Origin: JAFEDN01 sp963832945
GTDB lineage: Bacteria; Pseudomonadota; Gammaproteobacteria; Coxiellales; Coxiellaceae
Assembly (NCBI GenBank): GCA_963832945.1
Contig: CAWHVV010000018.1
Location: forward strand, 1-64,000
Reading direction: 5' to 3'
DNA length: 64,000 nucleotides
Below are positions 9,492 to 20,640 of the stretch, piece after piece. The notes beneath the pieces are model-generated. The model ran no database searches. It was not told where the DNA came from and worked only from the letters and a program-made list of their open reading frames with translations. Position 1 is the first letter of the stretch; every line of letters begins with the position of its first letter. Made by a program: the position numbers and the translations under genes.

Positions 9492-10298
9492 TCATGGATT
9501 ATTACTATAAAGTGTTGTTATAACGACTTGTAAACTTTCAGGTATATCTTGATGGTCAGAGGCTTGATGCCAAAGCATTTGTTTTAGTAGCGAATTATAA
9601 ACAACTTTTTTATTTTCAAAATTTTCTGTAATTTCTTTAGATCTACAGGACATTAGTATTTTTCGAGAAATCCATAATACCGCGCCGGATGCGAAGCAGC
9701 CTCCAGAAATCCCTAGAAATGTGAATCTACTATTATCATCAAGCAAACACGTTAGAAGCGCAACACCTAGGACAAAGAAAGAAATTGCTAAAATCTTCAT
9801 AAACGGGTAGCGCGCATACTGACACAGATTGATTTCAATAAAGCGTTTGATTAATAACTCATAATTTTGAGATGGATGGTTTCTTAGGGATTGGAGTTCA
9901 TTATTAATAAAATCATTTATTTCTCTTTCCTGTTCATCAGAATATACGGGCTGTAATGTTTGTCGCAGAATACTATGTATTTTAGCAAAAATAATTACTT
10001 CAGCTTGCTTGTGTTGCGGATCAGATAGTTTCGATTTTAAAAAATTAATTCCTTTCTCAAAAAATTGCTTGTTGACTAGTTGAAAATTTACAAAATCTTT
10101 GATATCAAGCCATTTTAGTATGCTAAATAGAAACCAATCAGAAACCAAAATTGCGTTATAAAATTCGTTGAGTTCAATTATTATTTCGACTCTTTTTTTA
10201 TCATCATCAGCTCCATGTCCCCCAGGGGTTAATAAAGGTTGTTTTATTTCGTTGTCATCGGGAGGCAAAGGATTAAAAATTTTTTTAATAAAATACAT
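9492..10298 (-). CDS. F-box-like membrane protein, candidate effector
   Basis: 268 residues behind a strong AAGGAG site. Residues about 52-92 (SDWFLFSILKWLDIKDFVNF, then QLVNKQFFEKG) match the F-box pattern: a short helix, I-x2-x-L, a K-D-F/L step, then L-V-N/S-K/R-x-F. Two hydrophobic segments follow near 165-185 (MKILAISFFVLGVALLTCLL) and 190-210. F-box proteins recruit SKP1 of host SCF ubiquitin ligases and are known effectors in Legionella. The F-box assignment here is by eye and therefore tentative. The neighbours are other eukaryote-like genes. Confidence 0.65.
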   Translation of the reverse strand: MYFIKKIFNPLPPDDNEIKQPLLTPGGHGADDDKKRVEIIIELNEFYNAILVSDWFLFSILKWLDIKDFVNFQLVNKQFFEKGINFLKSKLSDPQHKQAEVIIFAKIHSILRQTLQPVYSDEQEREINDFINNELQSLRNHPSQNYELLIKRFIEINLCQYARYPFMKILAISFFVLGVALLTCLLDDNSRFTFLGISGGCFASGAVLWISRKILMSCRSKEITENFENKKVVYNSLLKQMLWHQASDHQDIPESLQVVITTLYSNNP

Positions 10299-10384
10299 TT
10301 TTTTCTCCTTACGTAACGTAATGAATCGTTTCCTTTAATTACAGTTTACAAGGATCTTTTTTATTTGGCAATGAAAATATTACT

Positions 10385-10985
10385 TTATTTCCTTTCTGAC
10401 ATTTGTTTGATAGATGTAAACAATATAGATAAATCTTCTTCCCCTAAATTTTGACTACAAGCCGCAGTTAATGCTTCATTTGTTATTGCAGTATTAAGTA
10501 ATGGAACACCCAGTTGACGTCCTTGTTCAAGTGCTAGCAGCAAATCTTTTTGCATCAATTTAATGCTAAATAAAGGTATTTTTCGGTGGTGTAAGAATAT
10601 ATGGGAGCTCGTTGTTGAATATTAGGGGAAGCAATTGCACTCTGTTGTATAATTTCAATGGCTTTCTTCATATCAACACCCGCTTTTTGAATAAGCAACA
10701 TTCCTTCAGAAAATGCATAAAATTGCACAGCCTAAACTTATATTTATAGCCAGCTTTAAAACAGGGCCATGTCCATTTTCTCCTACGTAAAAAACTTTAG
10801 AGCCAATGGATTCTAAAATTGGCTTCACTCGAATAAAATTAGCGTGATCTCCACCCACCATAATAGTCGCTAACCCTTTTTCAACCATGAGTGGATTTCC
10901 TGATATAGGGGCATCTAACAGATATGCTTGTTTTGCAGCTATTTTATTTGCAATGCTACGGCTAAAATTTGGAGATACATAATGT
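10385..10985 (-). pseudogene. 3-hydroxyisobutyrate dehydrogenase-type gene, decayed
   Basis: Fragments of the beta-hydroxyacid dehydrogenase family lie in order but in different frames: LLDAPISGNPLMVEKGLATI with MVGGD and GENGHGPVLKLAIN (near 10720-10960), then the C-terminal KDLLLALEQGRQLGVPLLNT up to a TAA at 10385. The NAD-binding N-terminal half is missing. Several frame changes and the missing domain make this a true pseudogene, not one sequencing error. It sits between accessory genes and indicates ongoing loss in this region. Confidence 0.75.
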
Positions 10986-10994
10986 CTTCAGCCG

Positions 10995-11920
10995 TTAAAT
11001 GATTTGGTTTTGATTTTTCATCTCCCCCCTCAGACGATTTTTTTCTGAACAAATTCGCCTCAAGAGGAAACAAATGGCTTCAATTAAGATAAAGAAAATT
11101 TCTTCTGGTTTTTGGGAATCATCTTTTCGATCCACCTCAAGAAAATCTCGTTGTCCTATTAGAATTTTATATTTTCTTTTGAGAGTCCAAAGTGCCCCTG
11201 TCAGCAACCAGGACCAATATGCTGGTGCTTATTTTTCTTTATATGAATACGATCTCTTTTATGAGGTTTATGAACGAATATAGAAAAAACAACTATATCA
11301 GAAGAACTGCCCTGTGTTCCATAAACCCTCAGTAATTGTCCTTTTGCTTCATCCGTGCGGATTATACCTTTTAACTTATACTTAGCTGTATGGGGAAGAT
11401 TCATTTTTTTTCTTTCCATAGGAGTGACAAACTTAATCTGATCATTTTTCGGACCCAACTTGCCTTTGTTTAAAATGTATATCGCAGTTTCAATAATTGC
11501 CAAAGAGGTGGAAAGGGGTAATCGTAAAACACAGTAGATTGGAGGAAAAATTTTAGAGATAGATTCAACCTTATACACATTTTCTTTTGGAGTAGATTGC
11601 AATTCAGCTATTTGCTGTCCTTTATCCTCCTCTTTTTTCTTTGCCGATCTGTACTTTTTAGTCTTCGCCCATTTATCCCTATCCTGCACATCTTGTGGGG
11701 GATGACAATGTCGGAGCACGAGGAGGCTCCGGAGGTAAAAGTGGAATAAATGGCTTTTCAGGAATTGGTAATGGGCTGGTATCCAATGGTTTTGAAGTGG
11801 ACCCACAGGATAAAGGCAGAGTGCGTTTTTTATTGCTCTTTTTATATTTTTTATTTGTAATAGGATTTTGTTTAATTTCTAATTTAGGTCTTTTATCTAA
11901 TAAACTTTGCAATTCAGGTA
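10995..11920 (-). pseudogene. Frameshifted C-terminal region of the LRR protein
   Basis: Directly downstream of the stop of the LRR gene, other frames stay open on the same strand in relay. One runs from 11966 to 11679 and includes a proline-rich segment (PLPIPEKPFIPLLPPEPPRAP). The next runs to 11201 with a basic, lysine-rich segment (KKYRSAKKKEEDKGQQIAEL, then YKVESISKIFPP). The last runs to 10995 (LTGALWTLKRKYKILIGQRD). The simplest reading is one longer protein with two or three single-base shifts. I cannot exclude separate short genes. Confidence 0.4.
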
Positions 11921-14760
11921 GAAAGAATGAAAAAAAGTTGTAACTGTCTTTTTTCTGGAAATACATAATGACATCTTGGTAAGAAGAGCCCCCTTGCGAG
12001 TAAAAGATTTACTCCATGTCGATTAGATTTCGTATCCAGAAAATCTTGTATGAATTTAATCAATTCTTCAATTTTGATGAATATCGTTTCTTTATTCGAG
12101 GATAGGTTAGAGTTGTTCAGTAAATTGTCCCACATCATTAAGGAAGAGGGTATTATTTGGGCCAATAGTATACTTATATTTTCTGAACTTTTATGCGTTA
12201 AAAAATAATTTTTCTCTTGCATAATTTCATGATAATGAAAAAATTGTTGTTCCCTATTCTGTTTTTTATTGCATATTAGATAGCGATAGGTATGCATTTC
12301 AATTAATGCTTCCCGTTTTTTAATTGATGCGTTCGGAATATACTCTATGTATTCCAAGATAAGATTATTTGCTATAGCTTCATCTTCTTCATTATATGAA
12401 GTCAAAGAACTAATTAGCGCACAATATTTTAGAATTTCGTATAAATATGTTTCATAATTAGGTACAGTGAGATATTCATTCATTGAGCAATAAATTTTCT
12501 TCATTAAAAGCAATTCTGAAAATATCTTTGAATTAAGATCCATGAATAAAGATTCAGTTTCGGTATCGAGTGTTTTTGTCATTATCCTTATCATACTAAG
12601 TTCTGAAACAATCCGTCCTATACTGGCAGAGCAATGTAAAAAACGAACCAGCACCTCCTGGGCCTGCATAGATTCATCATCTTTTTTATCCTTAAAAAAT
12701 AATATATCGAGAATTAAATTAAAATCCTGTTTGTATTTTAAAAGGAAGCTTTCTATTGTTGCTTTTTCGTATGTCTTAATACAAGAACGAATGATTTCAA
12801 GCTTTTCTTGAAATTTTTGTTTTCGGGTCTTGGCTAAACGAGACGCTATTTTTCTCAAGAAAAATAAATGATTTTTAACATCAGGGATGATAACTTGGGT
12901 TAAATTTTTATTATCGGAGTGTGAGAAATATTGTACATTTAAATTTTCTAATGATTTCTGCAAATCCATTAATATTGTTTGAATTGGCTCCATCAGTTGT
13001 GTGTGTATCGTGAGGGTTGCTTTATCATTAAGACTTGATTTAAAATTGGAAATGCCGGTTATTTTGCAAATTAATTCAACTGCTTCAGCTGTTTCACTTG
13101 ATGGTTTTGTCTCAATAAGGCTAAAGATATCTTGGGTCTCAGGTAAATTTTTTTCTATTTGGAGACAAACTTCTTGATCCAATACATGGTGAGTGGCCGG
13201 TTCCACATTATCATAAACTAATCGAAAATTATAAGGTGGCTCTGGAATATAAGCGTGAACCAGATTAGCCAATTTCTTTATTGGTAGGCAACACGGCAAC
13301 CGCAGATTTTTTTTGATTGCCTCATTATATTCCTTTCGTAATTTTGGATTTCTTTCGAATAGATGATCAGCTATTCCAAAAAAAACAGTGCGTGTTGTCA
13401 ATTGATCTAAAGTTTGGTTACCAAAAAATAAGCTCTTGTAAAAATCGTTCTCAATTTCGCAGAACTCTACAGCAAGTTGACGTAATGGATGTGAAGCTAA
13501 GGCAATTATTCCGATATTACGAATTGGATTATCAAATACATTCAATTTTTTTAACTGTAATAAATGTTTAAGTAAATTGTAAATTGCGTTATCACTAATA
13601 TTGCAACGTTTCAAATTTAAATCAGTTAAATTCAGAAAATTTTGCAACGCTTTAGCCCCTGCGTCTCCTATGACACTGTGAGATACATCCAGTTTTTTCA
13701 AAAGAGAAATTTTTGATAACCAAAGTATGTCTTGAATACCTAGGGGCGTCATTGACAAATTTAATTCAGTTATTTTGAGACGCTCTGGTAATGAATCTAC
13801 TGACTCTGGAAACTTTAAACTTTTACAACTGATTAATTTTAAACTCCTTAAGTGAGGAAATTTAGAGAATTCAGTAATATTGGTGATGTTCGTTCTTGAT
13901 AAATTAATGTCAGTGAGATTGGGACAACATATGGATAATGCCCCCATCCATGCATCATTTACTGATTGATTAAGACTTAAATCGAGAACCTTTAAAGTCT
14001 GATTAATAGGTAGCGCATCCTTGGGTATTGCAGAGTCAATTCCGCACTTACATAAAATAATCTCAATTAAACGGGTATGGCGTAAAAGATAACCCAAGAC
14101 TTGATTACCTAATGGATTGCCTGTTAAATCAAGCGATTTTAGGTTTCGATTTTTTGAAAGGAGCAAAACGTCATCAAGAGTAAAGTTGGGGTAATTTGTT
14201 AATTTCAAACGCGTAAGAGTGGGATGTAATAGCAATTTGCTTATTATATCCTTGCTTAAGGAGTGCTTATCCAGATCAAGTTGCCTTATAGATCGATTTG
14301 CCAAAAGCGATTCCAACCCTTTCTCGTCAATGTTGTCAGAAAAACCAAGTGAGGGTACGCTGGAATTTAATACTGTCAGATCAGAAATCTTGCAATATAA
14401 TAATCTGAATTGATCTAAATGAGATTGATGAGATAAAAGAACAGGCATTATTCCAGGCTCTAATGTGTTCTTATAAAAAGTGAGGCTGGTAAATTGAGTG
14501 CCCTGCGCAAAAATGTATTTAACCATTTCCTGGGAAACATGCGTTTCGGCTATGTCTAAAGCAGTGATAGCGCTTCTTGTTTTCAAATAAGTGCTAAGAT
14601 ACGGAAGGTCTTCAAAATTCAGGCGAGATAGACTCAACATTTTGAAAGAAAAACGCTCCCGTATAGAGTCCCATTCATCAAATTTGAGTTTAAGCGTGGA
14701 TTGATCAAGATTTGTTTCATTTGAATCTAATTTTAATTCCCTGTTATTTTCTCTGTTCAT
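11914..14760 (-). CDS. Large leucine-rich-repeat protein, candidate effector
   Basis: 948 residues with a good ribosome site (AAAGGTAGGTAATA). From about residue 55 to 480 it contains many leucine-rich repeats of 22-28 residues in the ribonuclease-inhibitor style, for example LKSLDLTGNPLGNQVLGYLL, LTDINLSRTNI and LKKLNVFDNPIRNIGIIALA. The second half is predicted helical with no clear domain. No signal peptide or membrane segment. LRR proteins of this size in intracellular gammaproteobacteria usually bind host proteins. The gene probably continues beyond its stop into a frameshifted tail. Confidence 0.85.
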   Translation of the reverse strand: MNRENNRELKLDSNETNLDQSTLKLKFDEWDSIRERFSFKMLSLSRLNFEDLPYLSTYLKTRSAITALDIAETHVSQEMVKYIFAQGTQFTSLTFYKNTLEPGIMPVLLSHQSHLDQFRLLYCKISDLTVLNSSVPSLGFSDNIDEKGLESLLANRSIRQLDLDKHSLSKDIISKLLLHPTLTRLKLTNYPNFTLDDVLLLSKNRNLKSLDLTGNPLGNQVLGYLLRHTRLIEIILCKCGIDSAIPKDALPINQTLKVLDLSLNQSVNDAWMGALSICCPNLTDINLSRTNITNITEFSKFPHLRSLKLISCKSLKFPESVDSLPERLKITELNLSMTPLGIQDILWLSKISLLKKLDVSHSVIGDAGAKALQNFLNLTDLNLKRCNISDNAIYNLLKHLLQLKKLNVFDNPIRNIGIIALASHPLRQLAVEFCEIENDFYKSLFFGNQTLDQLTTRTVFFGIADHLFERNPKLRKEYNEAIKKNLRLPCCLPIKKLANLVHAYIPEPPYNFRLVYDNVEPATHHVLDQEVCLQIEKNLPETQDIFSLIETKPSSETAEAVELICKITGISNFKSSLNDKATLTIHTQLMEPIQTILMDLQKSLENLNVQYFSHSDNKNLTQVIIPDVKNHLFFLRKIASRLAKTRKQKFQEKLEIIRSCIKTYEKATIESFLLKYKQDFNLILDILFFKDKKDDESMQAQEVLVRFLHCSASIGRIVSELSMIRIMTKTLDTETESLFMDLNSKIFSELLLMKKIYCSMNEYLTVPNYETYLYEILKYCALISSLTSYNEEDEAIANNLILEYIEYIPNASIKKREALIEMHTYRYLICNKKQNREQQFFHYHEIMQEKNYFLTHKSSENISILLAQIIPSSLMMWDNLLNNSNLSSNKETIFIKIEELIKFIQDFLDTKSNRHGVNLLLARGLFLPRCHYVFPEKRQLQLFFILST

Positions 14761-15005
14761 TATTACCTACCTTTCTTCTTTTCCTGCTTTTTAATCTCGA
14801 CTTTAGCCATTTTTAAGTTAGGCTTTGAGAAAGTACAAGTTGTACAATTTTATTCTTTCTCAAAGCCTTAGCGAAATACGAGTCCCGAGTTTAAACAATT
14901 GTAAGGGCAATCTCCAATAAAGATCTTCGCATATGTTAACCCATTTGGGGAAGAGATGGCTAGTCTATACCCAAGGCTGTCCCATTATAATTTGCATACT
15001 TTGTT

Positions 15006-15287
15006 CTAATGGCTTCTTGCCTGGAATGGACAATCCTCAGCTTGTGCACTAATAGGACAGCTGCTATTGCTCCATTTAGAAGAGGGATAATAAGGATAAA
15101 CTGAATCTGGATAGATAGGCATTGCAGGAGTAATAGTAGTTACCCAAATAAGGGGATACGAAGCAGAAGGACTGCAAACTGGTTCATATTGCAAAATCAC
15201 TGCCCCATTAGCAAATCCAGCGCTACAAAAAACTAATTTTGTACCTTGTGTAATCAAGGTGCGATTTGGAAAAACTTGAATTCTCAT
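15006..15287 (-). CDS. Small hypothetical protein
   Basis: 93 residues with a plausible AGAAGGATG ribosome site. The sequence starts MRIQVFPNRTLITQGTKLVF and has four cysteines spread over its length and a proline/tyrosine-rich middle (YPDSVYPYYPSSKW). No signal peptide or family is recognised. It lies alone between the divergent LRR and kinase-ankyrin genes. Confidence 0.45.
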   Translation of the reverse strand: MRIQVFPNRTLITQGTKLVFCSAGFANGAVILQYEPVCSPSASYPLIWVTTITPAMPIYPDSVYPYYPSSKWSNSSCPISAQAEDCPFQARSH

Positions 15288-15515
15288 TCGACATCCTTCT
15301 GGACTACAAAAAACATACTATGATAGAAGGTCACGACCTGTAGCAGGATTACGGGACGACGTATGAGGGGTGAGGTCAACCTGTCAAAATAGCAAGGAGG
15401 AGCCGCTGTATACAGACCCTATAATTTGAATTAAAATTGCCTCTTATTTAAGGTGGAACCCATCTCGGCCGTGACGTCATGAATATTAGCAAAAAAAATG
15501 TAAGAGGAAATATCA

Positions 15516-18500
15516 ATGCAAAAAGAAAAAAACATAATTTTTGATCAAGGGTGTCTCGATGCTGCAAGGCTTATAAATAAACATCTTCCTGGTTTAGTTA
15601 AGCTATTGGACATGGCCAATAGAAACTTCTCTAACAAGAAATGTAGAGGACAAGAAAATGCACATGCCTATGCTATGAATATCTGGGGGGCTTTAATGGC
15701 CATCATTCAAGGACATGAATCCTTTCTGCCTTTCAAAGGACCGCATGGATCTTTTGAATGCGGAGATTCCCCAATGGAGGCATTAGAAAGTTTAGTGAGC
15801 AGAAATGAATTTAAATTGCTAATAGAAGATGCTAATGACGCCTGTAATCTTGAATCGGGGTATGCCGTTTATTATCAGTTCGTTAATACGAAACTGGAAA
15901 AACGTGATTTCTATATTAATCTGAAGTCAAAAGATTTAATTGAATATAAGATTCTAAGTCCCGGCGGGAAACCAGAAGTCGGTGAAATTACCAAAGAAGA
16001 ATTGAAGTCAGAAATTTTTAAGGCTTACCGACTACTTCCTGAAAATTTTTTTACAAGAGTTTTTGAAATAGCATCAAAAAGAGGACATATTCATTTCATA
16101 AATATCAGCTCTCTTCTTTCTTTAATTCAGGAAATACCAAAATTAAAAAAAAATTATATTTTACCTAAATTGACTCCTTCATATCAAAAAATTAACGCTG
16201 TAAATATGCCTTGCTATAAAAAATTTTTTGAATATGCAAAGAAATATTTCAATGAATTTAATTTTGATCATCCATGTAAAAGACTGGATGACGTTATATA
16301 TAGTTATTTTGAAGAAAACAAAGATTCTGATTTGGAACAAGATAGAAAAAAGAATATGGTAGGAATTATCTTATTAATGTTAGGAATTCGATATAAACTA
16401 CCTGTGAATCAAATTTCTCTTTTGCTTGAATTAGACAATTTTTTTATGCCTAACATGGTTGAAATTATTAATTCTTATCTCTCTACTGATTATATCAATA
16501 TTCATCAAGACAGCCTTAAAGGATTTTATTTAGACAATAATGAATTTGTATTTCATCAGGAAAAAAAACCCCAGTTAAGGTATTTCATAACTGCAAATCA
16601 CAATAAAATTGTTTTTGATTTTCTCGTTGAAAAGCGTCAAGCAGATTTCTTACATAAATTTGGCACAGGAATAGTTTCTGAATGTGACAGAGTTCTAATA
16701 GAAAAATACAATCCTGAAATTCGAAAAGAAAATGATGAACTAGAAATTCCCAGGCTTTATCCCAATGATGATACGTGTCTTTATTTTCCTTATTACTTAA
16801 ATGAACATTTTAACATTGAAGTTAATTTAGGTAAAGCACTGGGTCAGAAAAATAAAGATCGTGGTTTAGAATTTCTGCGGCTACTAGAGATATCGGAAGA
16901 CTTTGAAAAAAATAGTTATGCCAATGGTTTCATTCATTATTCTGACACTAGACCAAATTGTTTATCCTTTAATAATTCTGACATGATTTTTTTAAATCCC
17001 AACTTTTATTTTTGTGCTTCGAATGGGGAACTTAAGAAACTTCAATTCATTAAGGACGATAAAATAGATCGTATTTATAAATCTATTCAGGTGGATACAC
17101 CGAAGGGAAAGAAATCGATCAATGTCATTCCTCGAGATGACATAAAAATTGATAGGAAGCTACCTTCGCACCTGAGTAACCACACTTTATTGGTTGGCAA
17201 GTGGAAAAATATAACCGTCGTCCTTAAAGAATATCGTAATTTTTCTGAAAATATTCTCAAAGAGACCGCCATACTTGCTAGTCTTGAATCTTCCTCTTTC
17301 TTAGTAAATCTGGTTGGTGTTGTTTTGGAAGAACCTTATTCTATGGTTATGGAATATATGTCCTGTGGAAATTTAGCTGAGCTCATCTACAGTAATCAAG
17401 AACTGCCATGGCCGGCGCCTTGTAAAATAGCCTTGGATATTGCGACAGGATTACATGTTCTTCACAAAAATGATATTTGGTATGTAGACTTTAAAAGTAA
17501 AAATATATTAATAGATAGAGATGGTCATCTTAAATTGACGGACTTTGGTTCATCTCTATTAAATTCAGACAGCATTGAGGACTCACAAGTAGATCAGGAA
17601 TGTTGGCACTGGACACCTCCGGAATTTTTTGAATGTGGCGTATTAACAAAAGCAACGGACATCTATAGTTTTGGGATGATACTTTGCGAATTGATTACTC
17701 GTGTTGCTCCACCTAACAGCCTAATTGCAGCCGCAGAAAATGAAATGGATAAAATCATTGATAGAGAGAGAGGTATTTATAACACAAACCTGTATCTGCC
17801 TCTCTCTATAGAAGAACACCTTAATCTTCTTAATCTTCCAAAAGAGGCCGAGAAATTGACGCAAATTATGAAGGATTGTTTGAACATAGATTCCGATAAA
17901 CGTCCTGGCGCAGCTGATTTGTATCAACGATTAACAGAATTGTGGGAGATTGAGTCTAAGAAGATACCACCTTCTCCCAGTTGCCCATTTTTGTCGAAAA
18001 AGAATAGCTTGTGGTTAAATTATCACGCAATAATAGAAGTAGTAGAAGGCATTCTAGCTCCGGAGCTTAGGGATGCCGAGATATATGAGGGGCGAACAAT
18101 GAGTCCAATAGTATATTTAAAAGAAGCAAAATTAAAGAATGAAAAACAAATATATCATGTTCTAAACACTCCCGAATGCAAAAAAAATGAACCTGCTTTT
18201 GCCAGGAGAATTTGGTTTACAGTAGTTTGCGCAATCCGTGAAATCAACCACAAAAAACTGATTAAAAACCCCGGTAAAAAAGCCATCATTAAACGATTAG
18301 TCCTTTTAGGTTATGGACCACGCGCTGCAAAATTTATTGCTGACGAAGCTGTAAAATATCTACAGAAAAGCGGAATAGTCATCTCGACATTTACATTTGA
18401 TATTGCTCGTTTTTTATGTGAAATCAAACCAGGTGATTACTCTCTAGATAGGGAATTAGATTTCTTTAACCTTTTACCTCCTGAATTATTACAGTCATTT

Positions 18501-19502
18501 AAAAAAAATCGGTTAGCAAAACCGCGTCGTGGAAGATTTATTTTGCTTGATTCTAAAAGTATCCCCGGTGCTAATATAGTGGATGGCAAATCTTTTATGT
18601 CTTTGCTTCCCAGTGATCAAATGTTATTTTTGCCTACGGATAGCGCTTATACACCCTGTACCCTGGATACGATGGAATTATTATTATTGCAGAGTAGCAA
18701 TGAATGGTTAGATTGTATTGCTCACCGGATACTTTTTGGTGAATTTCCGCCAAAATATGAGGCATACAAAAATTACATTGAGGTACTCATCCCTTCTCAA
18801 TTAAGCTTTGCAGAATTAGAATTATTATACCTCCATGAATCAGAATGTAAGTATGATTTGAATATGATCAAAACGTTACAAGAAGGTCTCAATTTAAATA
18901 TCATTCGGGAAACTGTTAATCCTTATCAACTACTGCATCAACTATTAATAACCGCCATTAAACAAAATGAAAAAGAAAAGGTGGAGGAACTTTTAAAAAA
19001 CTATCCTTCATTAGTGAACATTTCAAGCGATTTGGATTATTCGCCAATGGGTATTGCTGCTCAATATGGTAGCAATCTGGTTTTAAAATGGTTGATCTCA
19101 AAATACAGCGCGGCACCAAAATGTCTTTACCAAACCCCACCTCTGCATGTTGCGGTGATCAACAATCAATTCGAAACGGTACTTACCCTTCTTGAGGCAA
19201 AGGCAGAGGTTAATTTGATTGCGCCAAAATTTCTAGTTTGCAAAAATCCTCAGAGTTGCTGCGAACATATTTTCCGCAGAAGTCCTTTATATTCTGCTAT
19301 TTTGTTTAATTCAGATATAACAATATATCGTTGTTTACTAAAATATGGCGCTGACCTTCATCAGAAAATTTTTATAAATAAAATACAAACGACACCCCTG
19401 GAATCAGGGTTGCGGTGGAGACCAGAATTATTTAATAGAAAAATGAAATTACTCGGCAGTGAAGTGACAACCTGTACCTCAATAGTACCAAGTTTCGAGT
19501 AG
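15516..19502 (+). CDS. Protein kinase-like protein with C-terminal ankyrin repeats, candidate effector
   Basis: 1328 residues. The kinase domain spans about 545-800: a Lys in TVVLKE (near 572), a catalytic loop reading YVDFKSKNIL in place of HRDxKxxN (Asp kept, His-Arg replaced), an intact DFG (LTDFGSS, near 675) and TPPEFF in place of APE. Ankyrin-type repeats cover about 1145-1300 (SPMGIAAQYGSNLVLKWLIS, then PPLHVAVINNQFETVLTLLE). The N-terminal 540 residues have no recognised domain. AGAGGAAATATCA precedes the ATG. A paralogue lies at 36081-39074 and lacks the first ~340 residues. A role as secreted host-directed kinase is inferred. Confidence 0.85.
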   Translation: MQKEKNIIFDQGCLDAARLINKHLPGLVKLLDMANRNFSNKKCRGQENAHAYAMNIWGALMAIIQGHESFLPFKGPHGSFECGDSPMEALESLVSRNEFKLLIEDANDACNLESGYAVYYQFVNTKLEKRDFYINLKSKDLIEYKILSPGGKPEVGEITKEELKSEIFKAYRLLPENFFTRVFEIASKRGHIHFINISSLLSLIQEIPKLKKNYILPKLTPSYQKINAVNMPCYKKFFEYAKKYFNEFNFDHPCKRLDDVIYSYFEENKDSDLEQDRKKNMVGIILLMLGIRYKLPVNQISLLLELDNFFMPNMVEIINSYLSTDYINIHQDSLKGFYLDNNEFVFHQEKKPQLRYFITANHNKIVFDFLVEKRQADFLHKFGTGIVSECDRVLIEKYNPEIRKENDELEIPRLYPNDDTCLYFPYYLNEHFNIEVNLGKALGQKNKDRGLEFLRLLEISEDFEKNSYANGFIHYSDTRPNCLSFNNSDMIFLNPNFYFCASNGELKKLQFIKDDKIDRIYKSIQVDTPKGKKSINVIPRDDIKIDRKLPSHLSNHTLLVGKWKNITVVLKEYRNFSENILKETAILASLESSSFLVNLVGVVLEEPYSMVMEYMSCGNLAELIYSNQELPWPAPCKIALDIATGLHVLHKNDIWYVDFKSKNILIDRDGHLKLTDFGSSLLNSDSIEDSQVDQECWHWTPPEFFECGVLTKATDIYSFGMILCELITRVAPPNSLIAAAENEMDKIIDRERGIYNTNLYLPLSIEEHLNLLNLPKEAEKLTQIMKDCLNIDSDKRPGAADLYQRLTELWEIESKKIPPSPSCPFLSKKNSLWLNYHAIIEVVEGILAPELRDAEIYEGRTMSPIVYLKEAKLKNEKQIYHVLNTPECKKNEPAFARRIWFTVVCAIREINHKKLIKNPGKKAIIKRLVLLGYGPRAAKFIADEAVKYLQKSGIVISTFTFDIARFLCEIKPGDYSLDRELDFFNLLPPELLQSFKKNRLAKPRRGRFILLDSKSIPGANIVDGKSFMSLLPSDQMLFLPTDSAYTPCTLDTMELLLLQSSNEWLDCIAHRILFGEFPPKYEAYKNYIEVLIPSQLSFAELELLYLHESECKYDLNMIKTLQEGLNLNIIRETVNPYQLLHQLLITAIKQNEKEKVEELLKNYPSLVNISSDLDYSPMGIAAQYGSNLVLKWLISKYSAAPKCLYQTPPLHVAVINNQFETVLTLLEAKAEVNLIAPKFLVCKNPQSCCEHIFRRSPLYSAILFNSDITIYRCLLKYGADLHQKIFINKIQTTPLESGLRWRPELFNRKMKLLGSEVTTCTSIVPSFE

Positions 19503-19513
19503 TAATCTTAAGT

Positions 19514-20516
19514 TTATCTTTTTCTAAACGCTTTTTGTTTTTTATTATAAACTCTATTCAAAAATGGTAAAAAATCCTGGTTAAACTGAGGTTCTTGAAT
19601 ATTCCAAAATAAAATATTTACACCTAAGTAGGTGGTTGCAAAATTATATAATTCCTCAACTGTAAAATGTTTTCCGGTCTTAGGATTCGTATAAGTATAA
19701 TCGGGTTCTTGTACCGCGAAAGCAACGAGTAATTTCCCCCGGTTTTCATTGAAAAAAGGATAACTATTTTTCATTTGACCACGGCGATAGGGGATAGCAT
19801 CAGGGCCTCCCAGTCCAATATTATTTTCTTTGGCAAAACTAAATAATCTACTCATATAATGATGATCATCATTCCACTCACAAGGAATAAAATTAACATA
19901 TTGAACAACATCGCTATTCTTAAATGCCACGCGCAATGTCTTCAAATTGCCAAGAATCGAATCGAAATAATGATTACAATCAAATGCAGATTGTTCCTTT
20001 TTTGTAAGATCAATGGCAGTTTCAGGTAAATTAATCCCCTTAATTTTTCCATCAAACTGCTGACCGAGGACTTTTAGTAATTTTTGAAATCGATCTTGAA
20101 CATTAGGCTCCCATTGCTTTGCTACCCATCCTGCCGATAACGGTAGCCCTTCGCCAGGAAAATCTATTTGTTCCGCTACACCATTATTATATTTTTTATT
20201 CAACAAATAATCCGGCACGGGAATAATTTTAGGATCGAAAGACCTATCCTGAATTTGTATAAACAGTTCCTTATGGATGGACTGAAGGAATTTCAAATCA
20301 GCATTGACGAGATCAAAATTATAAACGTTTTCTTTGGGTTCTAAAGTTTTCCAGGAATAGATAATTTGTGCGCCTCTAATATTGGGATTTTGCAACAAGG
20401 ATTTATATGAGCTTGCGGGCCCTCCCTTCCAAAAAAAGATAAATTTCTGGTGAAGCATTGCTAACAGAACTAATAAATACCAAGAATAGGGTTAAAAAAT
20501 ACTTTATTTTCTTCAT
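19514..20516 (-). pseudogene. Secreted glycoside-hydrolase-like protein, frameshifted in a homopolymer
   Basis: The frame ending at 19514 gives 314 residues resembling a TIM-barrel glycosidase: SWKTLEPKENVYNFDLV near the start, a possible acid/base Glu in INLPETAID and a possible nucleophile in LFWNIQEPQ. Its apparent start MLHQ has no signal peptide. An ATG at 20516 in another frame, behind GAGAGAAT, encodes a clear one (MKKIKYFLTLFLVFISSVSNA). The frames meet at a 7-base A/T run at 20431-20437, so one indel splits the gene. The glycosidase assignment is by pattern only. Confidence 0.6.
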
Positions 20517-20640
20517 AAAATTCTCTCTCATTAATTTTGCAAATATCAATTTGTATTGTCATCTGGTGCTATCGAGTATGATTAACGGGATCTATTATAA
20601 TAACATAAATAAGTTTATTATTAAGTCCAGTAAAAGATTA

